Shown: one piece after another, positions 35,716 to 47,479 of the stretch | Layout of the letters: every line of letters starts with the position of its first letter | Numbering within the stretch: the stretch's first letter is position 1 | From: Diphasiastrum complanatum | Taxonomy: Eukaryota; Streptophyta; Lycopodiopsida; Lycopodiales; Lycopodiaceae | Assembly: GCA_029204225.1 (NCBI GenBank) | Contig: CM055107.1 | Span: 42,964,007 to 43,028,006 of the forward strand | DNA: 64,000 nucleotides | Direction: 5' to 3' | The notes under the pieces: model-generated | What the model saw: only the letters and a program-made list of their open reading frames with translations | The model's database searches: none | Told to the model about the DNA's origin: nothing | Translations under genes and position numbers: made by a program

Positions 35716-36973
35716 ATGGATTCTCAAAGTAAAGCTGGTCTTATTGCAGACAAGCTATGGATCCAATTATCATTTGTAGAAATTTAAGATGGAGACCTTG
35801 CTAATTGCCAACGAGTTATGATATGTTGTTACAGGTACAAAACTAAAACTTGAAGACGACAAAGACTCAAAGTGAAAATCGAAGGATGGTAAAGCTTATG
35901 CACTTATTATCCTCAATATATCAGATACACAGATTGGACACATAGCTGAAGCTAAAACATCAAAAGACGTTTGGAACGTCTTGAACTCACTATATGATGT
36001 GAGGCACATAACTACTAAGTTACATCTATGAAGGAAATTCTTCACATTCAAGATGTCTGTTGGTGATTCACTTTAGAGTCACATTAACGAGTCTAAGAAT
36101 CTCTTGCAACAGATGGCCGCTGTCAGATCATTCACAGATGATCAAGATGCAATTATGACATTGCTTTCAAGCTTGCCCTCTACATATGAGAACTAGGTGA
36201 TGATCATATCAACACACTCATATTTAACTCTTACTAGAGTTATCACTATGTTGCTGCAAGAAGACAATAGAAGAAGTCAAGACACTTTGTTTGCTTCCTC
36301 CTCTCAGGCTCTATATGTCAATAAAGGCTCTAAGCGATAGAAGCAGAAAAGCTCTAAGAAGGCTGCAATGAATCAGAATCAGACTCAAAGTTAAGGAAAG
36401 TCATCAGATCCACAATCGAAGAAGAAGATATTTTGCAGGTATTGCAAGCGCAATAACCATGAGATCAAGGATTGCCGAATGCTCCAAGCGAAGAATGCAG
36501 CTAAACAACCTGACCAACAAGCAAACACAGTTTCATCATCTCCCCAGGTCAAAGTGGATGAAGGCACATTCATGGTCAAAGATCAAAGCGCATTTTTGGA
36601 TGATTCATGGTTTCTGGATTCTGGAGCAACTCAACACATGACCCATCAACATGAGATTCTCAAGTCCTACATGCCTTATAGCACGAAGATATTTGTTCAT
36701 CTTGGGGCCAATAGTACTCACACTATTGAAGGTGAAGGTATTGTAATATTGCGATTCTAGCATGATCAATTCAAATTACTATCAAAGGTCTTATATGTTC
36801 CTAAACTCTCTACAAATTTGTTATTAGTAAGAAGAATTACAGATGTAGGTCATAAGGTAGAATTCGAATCTGATCAATGCAAAATCATTGATAGGAGTAA
36901 TAAGATCCTTGCACTAAGCAAGAGGCGGGGTGACTTATAATGATCAACTTCCTCTATTACCTAGAAGATCATC
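35716..36973 (+). pseudogene. gag-protease region of element A
   Basis: The reading starts at ATG 35716 (MDSQSK) and is broken by stops. It shows the gag UBN2-like region, a complete zinc knuckle CRYCKRNNHEIKDC (near 36433-36475) and the protease site FLDSGATQHMTHQHEI with Asp near 36617. After the start of the pre-integrase region a deletion joins it to RRSSRTSRP, the linker before reverse transcriptase. That linker is where element B is inserted. The copy at 223-1132 belongs to the same family. Confidence 0.8.
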
Positions 36974-36978
36974 AAGGA
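36974..36978. other. target-site duplication of element B, left copy
   Basis: AAGGA directly before the LTR; the same bases follow the right LTR at 43120-43124. Removing the insertion restores the linker reading of element A across the site. Confidence 0.95.
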
Positions 36979-37641
36979 TGTTAAAAATTCACAATTCTAG
37001 CTTGACTAGTTTTGGTCATATGACTTGTAAATAGTTAAATGGTCATGATGTGGCTTGTCACACGTGCCAAATAGCATAGGATTCCATTCATAAGGATGTT
37101 CTCAAGTATACCTAAGTGTTAGAACCTTTGGAATGAGTCCAAATTATGCTTAGATACAAGGGAGAAAAAATAGGAGCTATTTTTGGTAATTTTTGCATTG
37201 TTGAGGGATCTCCAAGATTCCAACCCTAACTTGGTAGGGATGAAAGATCCACCAAAATTAGCATTAGGGATAGGTTTAGGGCTACTCATACCTGCCCAAA
37301 ACCGTGATGGATCATGTATATATAGGTGATGATATCTCACCAAAATCAATCAAGCAATTTCATGTTTTTTCTCTCATAATGGTGCAATTGCTCTCTATGT
37401 TCATAATTGTTTGAGTACTTGTGATTACTAATGATTATAGGATTGAATGTAGGTCTGGTGTACAGTACTCAGACTGTGGGAGGCCGTACTTTCACACGTG
37501 TGAAGCCATTTAGTGAGGTTCAAGCATAGATTTTTGATGGATTTTGATGGTTCAACTTGTGCTAATCTTATGAAATCATAATCTATTGTTTCCCTCATCA
37601 TTTCAAGTGTTTTAGGATCCTTATTTGCTGTAATTTTTACA
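36979..37641 (+). repeat. 5-prime LTR of element B
   Basis: 663 bp, from TGTTAAAAATTCACA to GTAATTTTTACA. A TATATATA box lies at 37317-37324. It lacks 19 bp found in the 3-prime LTR; the junction is at a GCC direct repeat. An open minus-strand frame (37119-37349) is present in both LTRs but has no sign of being a gene. Confidence 0.97.
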
Positions 37642-37653
37642 TGGTATCAGAGC
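37642..37653 (+). other. primer-binding site of element B
   Basis: TGGTATCAGAGC directly follows the LTR: a perfect match to the plant copia site for initiator-Met tRNA. Confidence 0.95.
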
Positions 37654-38452
37654 CTAAAGGTTGAAATGAGCTAAATCCTTGGTTTTCATTCAATTTGATC
37701 ACAATTTTTGATCTAAATCTTGTGTAGATTGGATCTTAGCATCTAGTATTGATTCTAGAACTCAAAGTGAGTCAAATACATTGGAGATTGGTGTTGTGTG
37801 ACTTCATTTGCAGGTGTTTAGGTGTCTAAAACCAGAGGCAAAGTTGAATTCAATTCACATTACCAAGATAGCAAGTTTTGCTTGCTCCAAGCATTGATTT
37901 CTAAGCGAGTTTTGGAGGTGATTTCATAGAGAAGGATTTCTAGCATTCAAGGAGAGGGAAGATCAGAGTTTTGGGGACTCTTAAAGGCTGTTCTAAGGTG
38001 TAGTAGACACTTCCTAAAGTGATTTAGGTTCAGTCCAACCATTGCTTGACTTATGCACCAAATTAGATCAATTTTTCATCAATTTTGATCATTTTTTGCT
38101 TGTGATTGGATAGTAGATTGTGTTGCATCCTCATTAAGTTCCATTTAGATCTTTTACAAGTGATTTTGGAAGTATATTAGGTTGCTGAAATTCACTCTTT
38201 ATCAGATCATTTGGAAGCTTTAATGTTCTTTATAGAAAGAGGGGCAATTCTACTAGTATTGTCTACTTCAATCAAGCAAGTGCATTGTTTCTAGTATTCT
38301 ATGATTTGATTTTGTTAGAGATCATTCTTAGATCTTTATAGAAAGTCTATTACTGATCTTTTCAAGTCCCTAAGAAGTGGGATAAGGTAGACCTTCAATC
38401 AAATCAATAGAAGTAACCTTCATTTGTGTCAAGTCCTTGATTAGGAGACTAG
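37654..38452 (+). other. untranslated leader of element B
   Basis: About 800 bp without a coding frame between the primer-binding site and the gag start; such leaders carry RNA packaging signals in this group. Confidence 0.7.
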
Positions 38453-41400
38453 ATGGCATCTATAAATGCATATCTTTTGGATACTAATGAAAGGCTCAAC
38501 AAAACTAACTATTCCATATGGAAAGTTAGAATGGAATCTATCATGATCATGCAAGATCTGATGGAAATTGTAAATGGTAAGGAGGGTGAACCTATTCATC
38601 CTCAAGAAAAAGCCAAATACATCAAGAGGTGCAATGTTGCACTACATTGCATAAAAATGAATGTTGCAAATGAACTCTTAAGAGAGGTAGGAGATTGCAC
38701 TTCAGCTCAAGATGCTTGGGAGACTTTGCAAAAGGTCTATGAATCCAAGAACCAAACTAGAATGTTAGCTTTGAAGAATCAAATCTATAGAAGCTATCAA
38801 AAGAAAGGAGAGAGTGCACATACTTTTGTCCTAAGAGTAAAAGAATTGAACAAAGAGCTAGCCTTTATAGGTGACCCTATCAAGGATGAAGAGCTTGTTC
38901 AACTCATATTGAATGGACTAAGCTTTGAATTTGACAATTTGGTTCAGGAATATGCAATTATGGGTAAGCTACCCATACTTGAAGAACTCCAAGGCACGCT
39001 CATGGCCGAGGAATCAAGAAGGAGCCAAATGCAAGAGAGGATGGATAGGCTTTCCATCCAAGGTGGAGATGACCAAGCTCTCTTCACCAAAGGCAAAGGC
39101 AAGTCCAAAGGCAAAGGATCAACATTCAAGAAGTCTACAAAGCTTGAGGATCAAGAAGGACCCCCAAAGGCATCTCCATCAACCACCAAAGTCAAGAAGG
39201 ACAAATCAAAGGTGAAGTGCTACTATTGTAGCAAGATGGGGCATTATGCCTCGGAATGCTTCAAGAGGAAGCAAGATCAAAGCCAAGCCAACATGAGCAA
39301 AGAGGAGGAGGAGGAGAGTTCACATGAGGACTCTCTCATGATGTCCATATTTTCTTCAACAAGCTTCAAAGGAGAAGATCCTTGGTGGATTGACTCGGGT
39401 GCTAGTTCACACATGACTAGTAAAAGGGAGTTTTTCTCTTCTCTCTTATCTTATGATGGACCTATAAAGTCTATCTATACAGCAAATGATGAAGCTTGTA
39501 AGATTGAAGGAGTTGGTAGCATTCTCCTTTGCTTAGGATCTTCCAAAAAGATCAACATAGAAGGTGTTTTGTACATTCCTACAATAACAAAGAATCTACT
39601 AAGTGTTGGCCAAATGGTAGACAATGGTTTCAATGTTGATTTTGTTTCAAATGAATGTTTCATCAAGGAGAAGGGTAAGATAGTGGCTAAGGGCACTAGA
39701 CTTGGCAAACTTTATAAGCTGGATGCATTTGTGGATACTAATGTTGTCATGTTGGCCGAGAAGAGCAAGATATCTACCTTTACTTTATGGCACAAAAGAC
39801 TTGGACATGTCAACTCGGGTTCCATGGAGGCTATGATCAAGGAGGAGTATGCTTTAGGCCTACCAAGGTCTATTGGGAAGGAAGACAAGGTTTGTGAAGC
39901 TTGTGCCTTATCCAAGGCACATAAGAAGGTGTTTCCTAACTCCATCACAAAGTCATCTCATCCTCTTGAACTCATACACTCGGATGTGCACATTGCTAGC
40001 ACCAAATCTAATGGAGGTTCATCCATGTTTTTAACCTTCATTGATGACTACTCAAGATATTGTTGGGTGTTCTTACTTTCCTTCAAGTCTCAAGTATTTG
40101 ATACTTTTGTAAAGTTCAAGTTGTTTGTGGAAAAGCATCAAAATCATAGCATCAAGATTCTTAGAAGTGACAATGGTGGAGAATTCATCTCCAATGAGTT
40201 CAAGGCCTTTTGTGAGGAGGAAGGGATCAAGAAAGAGACTTCTTGTCCTTACACTCCTCAACAAAATGGAGTTGCTGAAATAAGGAATAGAACATTATGT
40301 GAATGTTCTAAGGCTTTAAGATTAGATGCTTGTTTGCCCAAATCCTTTTGGGGTGAGTCTCTTGTATGTGCAAACTACTTGATGAATAGGGTGTCTTGCA
40401 AAGCAATTGAAGGCAAAACTCCTTATGAGATGTTGTATGGAAAGAAACCCAATCTTAATCACTTGAAAGTTTTTGGGTGTATATGTTATGTGCATGTGCC
40501 ATTAGAAACAAGAACCAAGGAGGATCCATCTTCCACAAGAGGGATCATGCTTGGATATGCAAGCTCAAGCAAGGGCTACAAAGTCTATCTTCCATCCTTG
40601 AACAAATTTGTTGTTTCAAGGGATGTCATCTTTGATGAACATCATATGCATATGCTTGAAGAAGGCTCAAGTGCTCCAACAATCAAGAAGAAGATGGCCG
40701 AGGAGCAAGATCTTGGTTTTGAGGAGGAGCTCATGGAGGAGCAAGCACCAAACCCACCTATCACACCAAGGAGATCTTCAAGGGCAAAAGTGGAGCCATC
40801 AAGGCTCACATATCAAGGCAAAGGACAGCAAGTTGAGGGTATCTCATCCACTTCTTATGCTTTATCTAGTTTTGAAGAACCGTCTAATGTTGAAGATGCA
40901 TTGAACTCCAAAGAATGGTATAAAGCTATGTTGGATGAGTATGATGCCTTGATTGAGAATGAAACTTGGTTGCTTGTTGAGAGACCTCAAAGGAATGTAA
41001 TAGGATGCAAGTGGGTCTTCAAGCTTAAGTTGAATGCAAATGGGAGTGTTAACAAACATAAAGCAAGATTAGTTGCAAAAAGTTATGCTCAAGAGAGAGG
41101 GATAGACTATGAGGAAACTTTTGCACCCGTGGCCAAGATGGTCACAATAAGACTAATCATTGCACTTGCATCACATTTTGGATGGATTCTATGTCAAATG
41201 GATGTCTCTAATGCTTTCTTGAATGGTTTTTTTGGAAGAGGATATCTATATGGAGCAGCCACAAGGGTTCATCAAGCATGGAATGGAGAACAAAGTATGC
41301 CATCTCCAAAGAAGCATCTATGGCTTGAAGCAAGCCTCAAGATCTTGGAATTCAAGACTACATTGCTATCTTATTTCACTTTCTTTTGTTCAAAGTGAAT

Positions 41401-42423
41401 ATGATCTCACTCTTTACATTAAGTTTGATGATGTTGGTATTGTACTTTTACTCATTTATGTAGATGACATCATCATTAGTGGAAATAGTGTTGATGGTAT
41501 TGAAAAAATCAAGATAGATCTATCCTTAGAGTTCAAGATGGTAGATCTAGGGTGTCTTCACTTCATCTTAGGCATAGAAGTACTTAGAGGGTCTGATTTT
41601 ATCTTTATAAGTCAAGTAAACTATGCTCAAAGTCTTTTGAAGAAGTTTAAGATGGAAGTATGCAAAAGTGTTGACACACCAATGGAGCAAGATGTAAAAG
41701 TGCCAAATGAAGATGATGAAAGATCCTTCATGGACATCACTTTGTTTAGGCAACTTATAGGTTCCTTAATGTGGATCACTATAACTAGACCAGATCTTAG
41801 CTTTAGTGTATGTAGGTTGAGCCAATCCATGCAAAAGCCATTGAATATCCATTGGAAAAAGGCTAAGAGAATTCTAAGATACATCTCGGGTACATTGGAT
41901 TTTGGGATTCTATATAGAGGAGATGTGATTAACCTTCATGCATTTAGTGATTCAGATTTTGCAGGGGACAAGAGGGATAGGAAATCAACAAGTGCCTATT
42001 CAACTTTCATAGGAGAAGGTGTGGTTTCATGGCTTTCAAAAAAGCAAGAAACTATATCTCTATCTTCAACTGAGGCCGAGTACAAAGCTTTGACAACCAC
42101 TACAAAGGAGGTACTTTGGATCAAGAGATTATTGGTGGAACTAAAGATCATGGATTCAGAGGAGGCACCAATCATCTACAATGACAATATAATCAGCCCA
42201 ACACCTTGCATCTAACCCAATCTTCCATGCAAGATCTAAGCACATTGAGATATGCCATCACTTTGTGAGAGAAATGGTGCAAGCCAAGGAGATTGCTTTG
42301 GAGCATGTTCCAAGCAATGAATGTGTAGCTGATCTACTTACTAAACCACTTAAAAGGACACCTTTTATGAAGTTCAGATCATCACTTGGAGTGATTAGTA
42401 AAGCAATGATTGAACCAAGCTAG
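38453..42423 (+). CDS. gag-pol polyprotein of element B, two frameshifts
   Basis: The first frame (38453-41398) starts MASINAYLLDTNERLNKTNY. It has gag with the zinc knuckle C256, C259, H264, C269; protease D314 in WWIDSGASSHMT; the pre-integrase motif LWHKRLGHVN...CEACALSKAH; and integrase residues D511, D573 and E609 (35 residues between the last two). Reverse transcriptase begins at GCKWVFKLK. Near 41228, at a run of seven T, the reading moves to the 41223-42215 frame, which carries YVDD (codons from 41457), the RNase H motif FSDSDFAGDKRDRKS and LSSTEAEYKAL. A second shift near 42190 moves to a third frame running to TAG 42421-42423 (ARSKHIEI...VADLLTKPL). The product would normally be processed by the element's own protease. 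Everything apart from the two shifts looks intact. Confidence 0.93.
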
Positions 42424-42428
42424 ATAGT

Positions 42429-42437
42429 GAGGAGGAG
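42429..42437 (+). other. polypurine tract of element B
   Basis: GAGGAGGAG directly before the 3-prime LTR and six bases after the pol stop; primes plus-strand DNA synthesis. Confidence 0.85.
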
Positions 42438-43119
42438 TGTTAAAAATTCACAATTCTAGCTTGACTAGTTTTGGTCATATGACTTGTAAATAGTTAAATG
42501 GTCATGATGTGGCTTGTCACACGTGCCAAATAGCATAGGATTCCATTCATAAGGATGTTCTCAAGTAGACCTAAGTGTTAGAACCTTTGGAATGAGTCCA
42601 AATTATGCTTAGATACAAGGGAGAAAAAATAGGAGCTATTTTTGGTAATTTTTGCATTGTTGAGGGATCTCCAAGATTCCAACCCTAACTTGGTAGGGAT
42701 GAAAGATCCACCAAAATTAGCATTAGGGATAGGTTTAGGGCTACTCATACCTACCCAAAACCGTGATGGATCATGTATATATAGGTGATGATATCTCACC
42801 AAAATCAATCAAGCAATTTCATGTTTTTTCTCTCATAATGGTGCAATTGCTCTCTATGTTCATAATTGTTTGAGTACTTGTGATTACTAATGATTATAGG
42901 ATTGAATGTAGGTCTGGTGTACAGTACTCAGACTGTGGGAGGCCGTACTTTCACACGTGTGAAGCCTTCTTCAAGAATTTGGGCCATTTAGTGAGGTTCA
43001 AGCATAGATTTTTGATGGATTTTGATGGTTCAACTTGTGCTAATCTTATGAAATCATAATCTATTGTTTCCCTCATCATTTCAAGTGTTTTAGGATCCTT
43101 ATTTGCTGTAATTTTTACA
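42438..43119 (+). repeat. 3-prime LTR of element B
   Basis: 682 bp, identical to the 5-prime LTR except for two substitutions (AAGTAGACC against AAGTATACC; CCTACCC against CCTGCCC) and the extra 19 bp TTCTTCAAGAATTTGGGCC near 42967. Confidence 0.97.
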
Positions 43120-43124
43120 AAGGA
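43120..43124. other. target-site duplication of element B, right copy
   Basis: AAGGA, matching 36974-36978. Confidence 0.95.
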
Positions 43125-44390
43125 CTAGCAGACCACCTATCAGGTATATCAACGAGTCTGTAGCCTTTCTTGTTCATGAGCCAACGTCTGTCCAAGAGGC
43201 ACTCAGTCAACCTGATTCATATCTCTGGAATGAGGCTATGGATAAAGAGTAGTCATCTCTTATCAAGAACCAGACATGGACAATTGTCGAATTACCTACT
43301 GGTAGAAACGTAGTTGATTGCAAATGTATTTCAAAGTCAAAACAATACAGATGGAAGCATCAACAGGAGAAAGGCATGACTTGTTGCCATTGGATTTTCT
43401 CAGGTATACAACTTCAATTACATTGAGACCTTTAGTCCAGTAGTCAAGCATTCTTCTATTCGACTTTTGCTATCATTTGCCGCTGCAGCAAATTTGGAAA
43501 TATATCAAATGGATGTACAGACAGCATATCTCAATGGAATTATCGAAGAAGACATTTACATGGTGCAACTCGAAGGTTATATTATCGAGGGTAAACATAA
43601 ATTGCAAGTTAGCTCTCTCATGAATGGAACCGGGTCTCAAATTGTCAAAGGAGCAGTGTCCCTAAACAATTCATGAGAAGTAGTAGATGCGTGAGTATTC
43701 TTACCATTCTATCATAATATCTCTTATGTACGCCATGATCTGTACAGGCCAGACATAGCTTTTGCAGTCAGCTCTCTGTGTGAGTTTATGGCTAATCCTG
43801 GTGTAACACATTGGAAGGCTCTTATTAGAGTCATGAGATATCTTCGAGCTACTATGGACTTTTGCAATTGTTATGGAGCAGTCGGCAACAACAAACTCAA
43901 TTTTCTCAATGGTTACACAGATGCAAGTTGGGTAGGAGATGTAGACACTCGTAAATCCACTTGCAGATTTACATTCTTCCTCAAAAATGGTCCAGTTTCC
44001 TGGAACAGTTGCAAGCAATCTTCAATAGCTCTATCTTCCACTGAATTAGAGTATATCCTAGCCTCTCAAGATATAAAGGAATCAATTTGGTTGAGAAACT
44101 TACTCTCAGATATCGGTCTAAATCAATATGCTCTGACGACATTATTTTGTGATAATCAAAGTGCCATTGCTTTATCAGCCAACCCTAGATTTCATTCTAA
44201 GAGTAAGCACATTGAACTAAAGTATCATTTTGTCCAAAGAAAAGTTCTCAATGAAAAGGTCAGAATGGAGTACTGTAGAATGCAAGATATGACAGCAGAT
44301 ATTTTTACCAAAGCATTAAGTTTGGAAGCACACAGAAGATTCTATATAGAACTAAGTTTGAAGGTCAAGACATTCAAGGATTCAAATTAA
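43125..44390 (+). pseudogene. reverse transcriptase (partial) and RNase H of element A
   Basis: Continues the linker (RPPIRYINES) into the start of copia reverse transcriptase (NQTWTIVELPTGRNVVDCK; MDVQTAYLNGIIEEDIYM) with stops and shifts. At about 43590-43680 the reading jumps, with the YVDD region missing, to the end of reverse transcriptase. RNase H (43788-44390, 200 residues) is open, with YTDASWVGDVDTRKST, LSSTELEYILAS and MTADIFTKALSLEAHRRFY. It ends just before the polypurine tract AAGGGGGAG (44389-44397). Confidence 0.85.
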
Positions 44391-44397
44391 GGGGGAG

Positions 44398-45597
44398 TGT
44401 TGGATTATTCTCTTTCTTACTAATCAGCTAATTAGTTTTAATCTTCATCCATTGTTTATCCAGTTTCGCGGATTTTTCCGTGTTTTGATACAATCTACAA
44501 TTTCACAAGTGTTTTTACATAGTCTGCAGAAATACACGGAGTTTAAAATAGTGTCACATTTTTTGCCTGTCAGGAAACTCTTGTAAAAATGTCGTGTCGC
44601 TTTTTTCGCATTTTCCCTTGACAAAAATCACGAGTAAAAATGCAGTGTCACATTTTTGATTTTTCTAAGTGCCTCAAATGTTAAGGAAATGGCTATGGCA
44701 AAGTGTGGGACAACCCTTAAACAGATTTAAGAGCACCTTCGGGTTTTTCGCATTTTTCACAAAATCCTGACACTGTCGCATTTTTGCGACAATGTCGCCC
44801 GTGGCAGTTTTAGTTCATTTCTGCAGAAGTGACAGTCTAGTTCATTTATGTAGACAAGACTGTTTACGGCCAATTTTCACCGCTTATCAGCAATCAATGA
44901 CAAGGAACTGGATGAATGTCAGCGGACACCAGCCAACTAGCAATCACATTTGATGACCTAATTGCTTAATATATATAGTTGTTCATATTCATATATTTTC
45001 AATCATCAAGAAGAAGTTCTAAAGCAATGCATCAACATTGTGAATTGTGAAGGGGCTGAGTGTTATTACATGACGCTCCTTGCACTCTTATCAAGCAGAT
45101 TGTTCACAATCAGAAAGAATTGTAGTTAGCTCTCTATCAAGCTTTCAAGCTTGAACTCTCTTGAGCATTCTAGCTCAGTCTTTTAGAGAATTATTTTAGA
45201 GTTGCTATTGCGTTACTGCTTATCAGCAGAGCTGCTTATTATCAGACTTATTCTCAGTTACTCGGAGACAACTTAGAGTGCGCGGTATCTATCTGCTATT
45301 GTCTTGCGCTCATTAGCATCTGATTTTGTTTTTCTGAATCAATACAATCTTCTTATTGTGTTCAGTATATGTCAAAATGCAAGAACCTTTGTATTGCTTT
45401 TGTAACTGATAGAAATTGTCTGAGAATTTAATACTTTATGTTTGGCTACGTAATCACTTAGTATCTAGCGATTTCAAAGTTAGTTGCTAAATATTGAACG
45501 TGATTATCATCACTACTGCTTTGTTCAATTTTTTATAGGTGTAGTCATGCATTGGAATAGGAGTTTCCACTGCAATTATTCCATCCTATTTCTGACA
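44398..45597 (+). repeat. 3-prime LTR of element A
   Basis: 1200 bp from TGTTGGATTATTCTC to CCTATTTCTGACA. A TGTCGCA/TGCGACA hairpin with a TTTT loop lies at 44774-44791. The sequence is visibly diverged from the 5-prime copy. Confidence 0.9.
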
Positions 45598-45602
45598 CCT
45601 TA
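45598..45602. other. target-site duplication of element A, right copy
   Basis: CCTTA, matching 34214-34218. Confidence 0.9.
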
Positions 45603-46395
45603 TACGATTATAAATAAAATATTGTATAAATTAGAAGCCGATGATAATCTTCATCATTGTTCAGAACCCGCCGAAACTGTCACTGTAATACGTGCGCCTC
45701 ATGAAGAAGATTCGAGGGGCCATCATGCTCTTAAAAATACAGCCATAAAAATTTTAAACGCTAAGTATTGGTGGCCTACAACACTTTATAGGGATGTCAA
45801 ACTGTTCATTCAAAAATGTGATGCATGTCAGAGGATGGGAAAACCCATCTTCGCAACACATTGGCCACTTACACCGATTATCCCCTTTGCACCTTTTGAG
45901 AAGTGGGAGATAGACTTTGTAGGGCCTATCAAACCGACCACTCGTAAAACTCGTCAACGTTACATTCTTGTTGCAATGGACTATGCTACCAAAATGGTAG
46001 AGGTTGAAGCCACAATTAAAAATGATGCTAAGACTGTAGCAAAGTTTTTATTCCAAAACATTATCACACAGTATGGATGTCCCTTAGACCTCGTTAGTGA
46101 CAGGGGAACCCATTTTCTTAACCAGACTATTGAAGCTATGTTATCATATTTTTTCATCACACATCGTCAAACCACTCCATATAACCCTAAAGCAAATGGA
46201 CTTACTGAGCCAGCAAACGTAATTTTGTGCAAAATTTTGAATAAAGTGACAGAAACACATTCTTCTGATTGGGATCAGAAGTTACCATTGGTTTTATGGG
46301 CATATAGAACTGCCGAGAAAATCACAACTAGGCAGACTCCGTATTATCTTGTGTATGGTATGCATCCCATATTAGCAATAGAATTTGAAGTGTAG
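45603..46395 (+). pseudogene. Ty3/gypsy integrase fragment
   Basis: An open plus-strand reading begins inside the end of element A's LTR, and the integrase part starts after 45602. It shows the zinc-binding region (GHHALKNTAIKIL ... KCDACQRMG), then the catalytic core with Asp in WEIDFVGPI, Asp in LVSDRGTHF and Glu in ANGLTEPAN, with 35 residues between the last two. The C-terminal region and any chromodomain are missing: the frame stops at 46395, where a probable LTR begins. It is well preserved over 260 residues and comes from a different gypsy group than the minus-strand block at 5058-7210, judging from its sequence. Confidence 0.85.
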
Positions 46396-46399
46396 AATT

Positions 46400-47368
46400 T
46401 GTTATGTTAGTAGATCTAGCATTTTGGGAAAGCGAAAATTGCGATACTGGAACCTTCACATTTTTCGAGATTTTTTTGTCATTTTGATTTTTGCAAAAAT
46501 GCCGACACTTCAGCCTTCGTAATAGATTATTTTTGAGAGCTTATTGGCAAACTCAAGGTTCTACATTAGATACATTGATTTTCTTTGGATCTAAGCAAGA
46601 ACTAAGTGTTCTAAACGTCTTTTCTTGTCTACAGGCCATACTTAGTACTGTTTCACACATGTGGGCCATACATCTCTTTTGATTAATGATTATAGATTGC
46701 TCTTGCTTGACGCATCTCAAATTGTCAATCTAGGTCTCAATTTTGTGTGTCTAGTTTGCATTTGTTTTATGAGAGAGAAGAAAGCCTCCTCCTTCACTTT
46801 TCTACTTTTGTGAAGTCTTCCTATTTTGAAATTGTATGCTTTCTTGTGGATGTTTGAATGCTTGATTGACATTTCCTAATCATGCTATCACAATAAGATT
46901 GATCATTAGCTCAAGCTTTCATCCTCTTAATCCACAAATCACACAATAGTAAAATAGGTGTTAAAGATCACTTGGAAGAGATCATTAAGATCCTCAGGTA
47001 AGTTCCATTTCCATTGCTTTCCTCCCTTGAGAAGATAAGCCTCATGAGGAAAATATTTAGACCTCAAAGAGCCTAGATATACCAAGAAAGCTAAGAGCTA
47101 AGAAGAGGACATTCACCATACCAAAACCCCAAAAAGAGCCAAAGAGAAGGTCAAGCATCTCACCCCCTCTTCTAAGCCATTCCACATCTAGATCTCATGC
47201 CAATATTTATAGCCTTGGTAGGCTTAGATTCCATCTAAATCCTTAGCTTAACCCCCTCCCTATTGGATCGAAGCCCGTACTACATGATGACTCACCCGGT
47301 TGGAGATCCGAACACCGACTTTGCCCTCTTGATCACGTCGATTAGGGAGGCACGGAAAGGGTCCAACA
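46400..47368 (+). repeat. probable 5-prime LTR of a second gypsy element
   Basis: Starts TGTTATGTTAG right after the integrase fragment and ends GGGTCCAACA, followed by TTTTTTGGCGTCGTTGCC, which resembles the conserved start of the internal domain of Tat/Athila-like gypsy elements. The left end and length (about 970 bp) are inferred, as no second LTR is present. Confidence 0.45.
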
Positions 47369-47479
47369 TTTTTTTGGCGTCGTTGCCAGAGAGATGGTGC
47401 TAAGCCACTGACTAGATGGATTTTTAGTTTGCTTTTGCTTGATTTTTCTTGCATTTTTGATAGGTTTATTACTCGTCTA

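Larger units (their letters stand above)
36979..43119 (+). mobile_element. element B: young, nearly complete Ty1/copia retrotransposon
   Basis: 6141 bp with LTRs at 36979-37641 and 42438-43119, a perfect primer-binding site (37642-37653), one long gag-pol region (38453-42423), a polypurine tract GAGGAGGAG (42429-42437) and a perfect AAGGA duplication. The LTRs differ by two substitutions and one 19-bp indel, so insertion was recent. Domain order is gag, protease, integrase, reverse transcriptase, RNase H, as in Ty1/copia. Two frameshifts in pol mean this copy would not make the full polyprotein as written; they could be mutations or sequencing errors. It interrupts element A and has the same orientation. 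Confidence 0.97.
34219..45597 (+). mobile_element. element A: older Ty1/copia, internally deleted, host of nested element B
   Basis: Two LTRs (34219-35395 and 44398-45597) share TGTTGGATTATTCTC starts and CGACA/TGACA ends, and are flanked by a perfect CCTTA target duplication (34214-34218 and 45598-45602). The internal part has gag and protease (35716-36973), then, after the nested element B, a linker, partial reverse transcriptase and RNase H (43125-44390). The integrase and the YVDD core of reverse transcriptase are missing, so the copy is non-autonomous. The LTRs differ by many substitutions and small indels, much more than those of B, so A is clearly the older insertion. It sits between a copia fragment (-) and a gypsy integrase fragment (+). 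Confidence 0.9.

Noticed and set aside
37119-42808. Two near-identical 76-residue minus-strand frames (37119-37349 and 42578-42808)
   Set aside because: They lie in the two LTRs of element B and are identical because the LTRs are; no start context or family.
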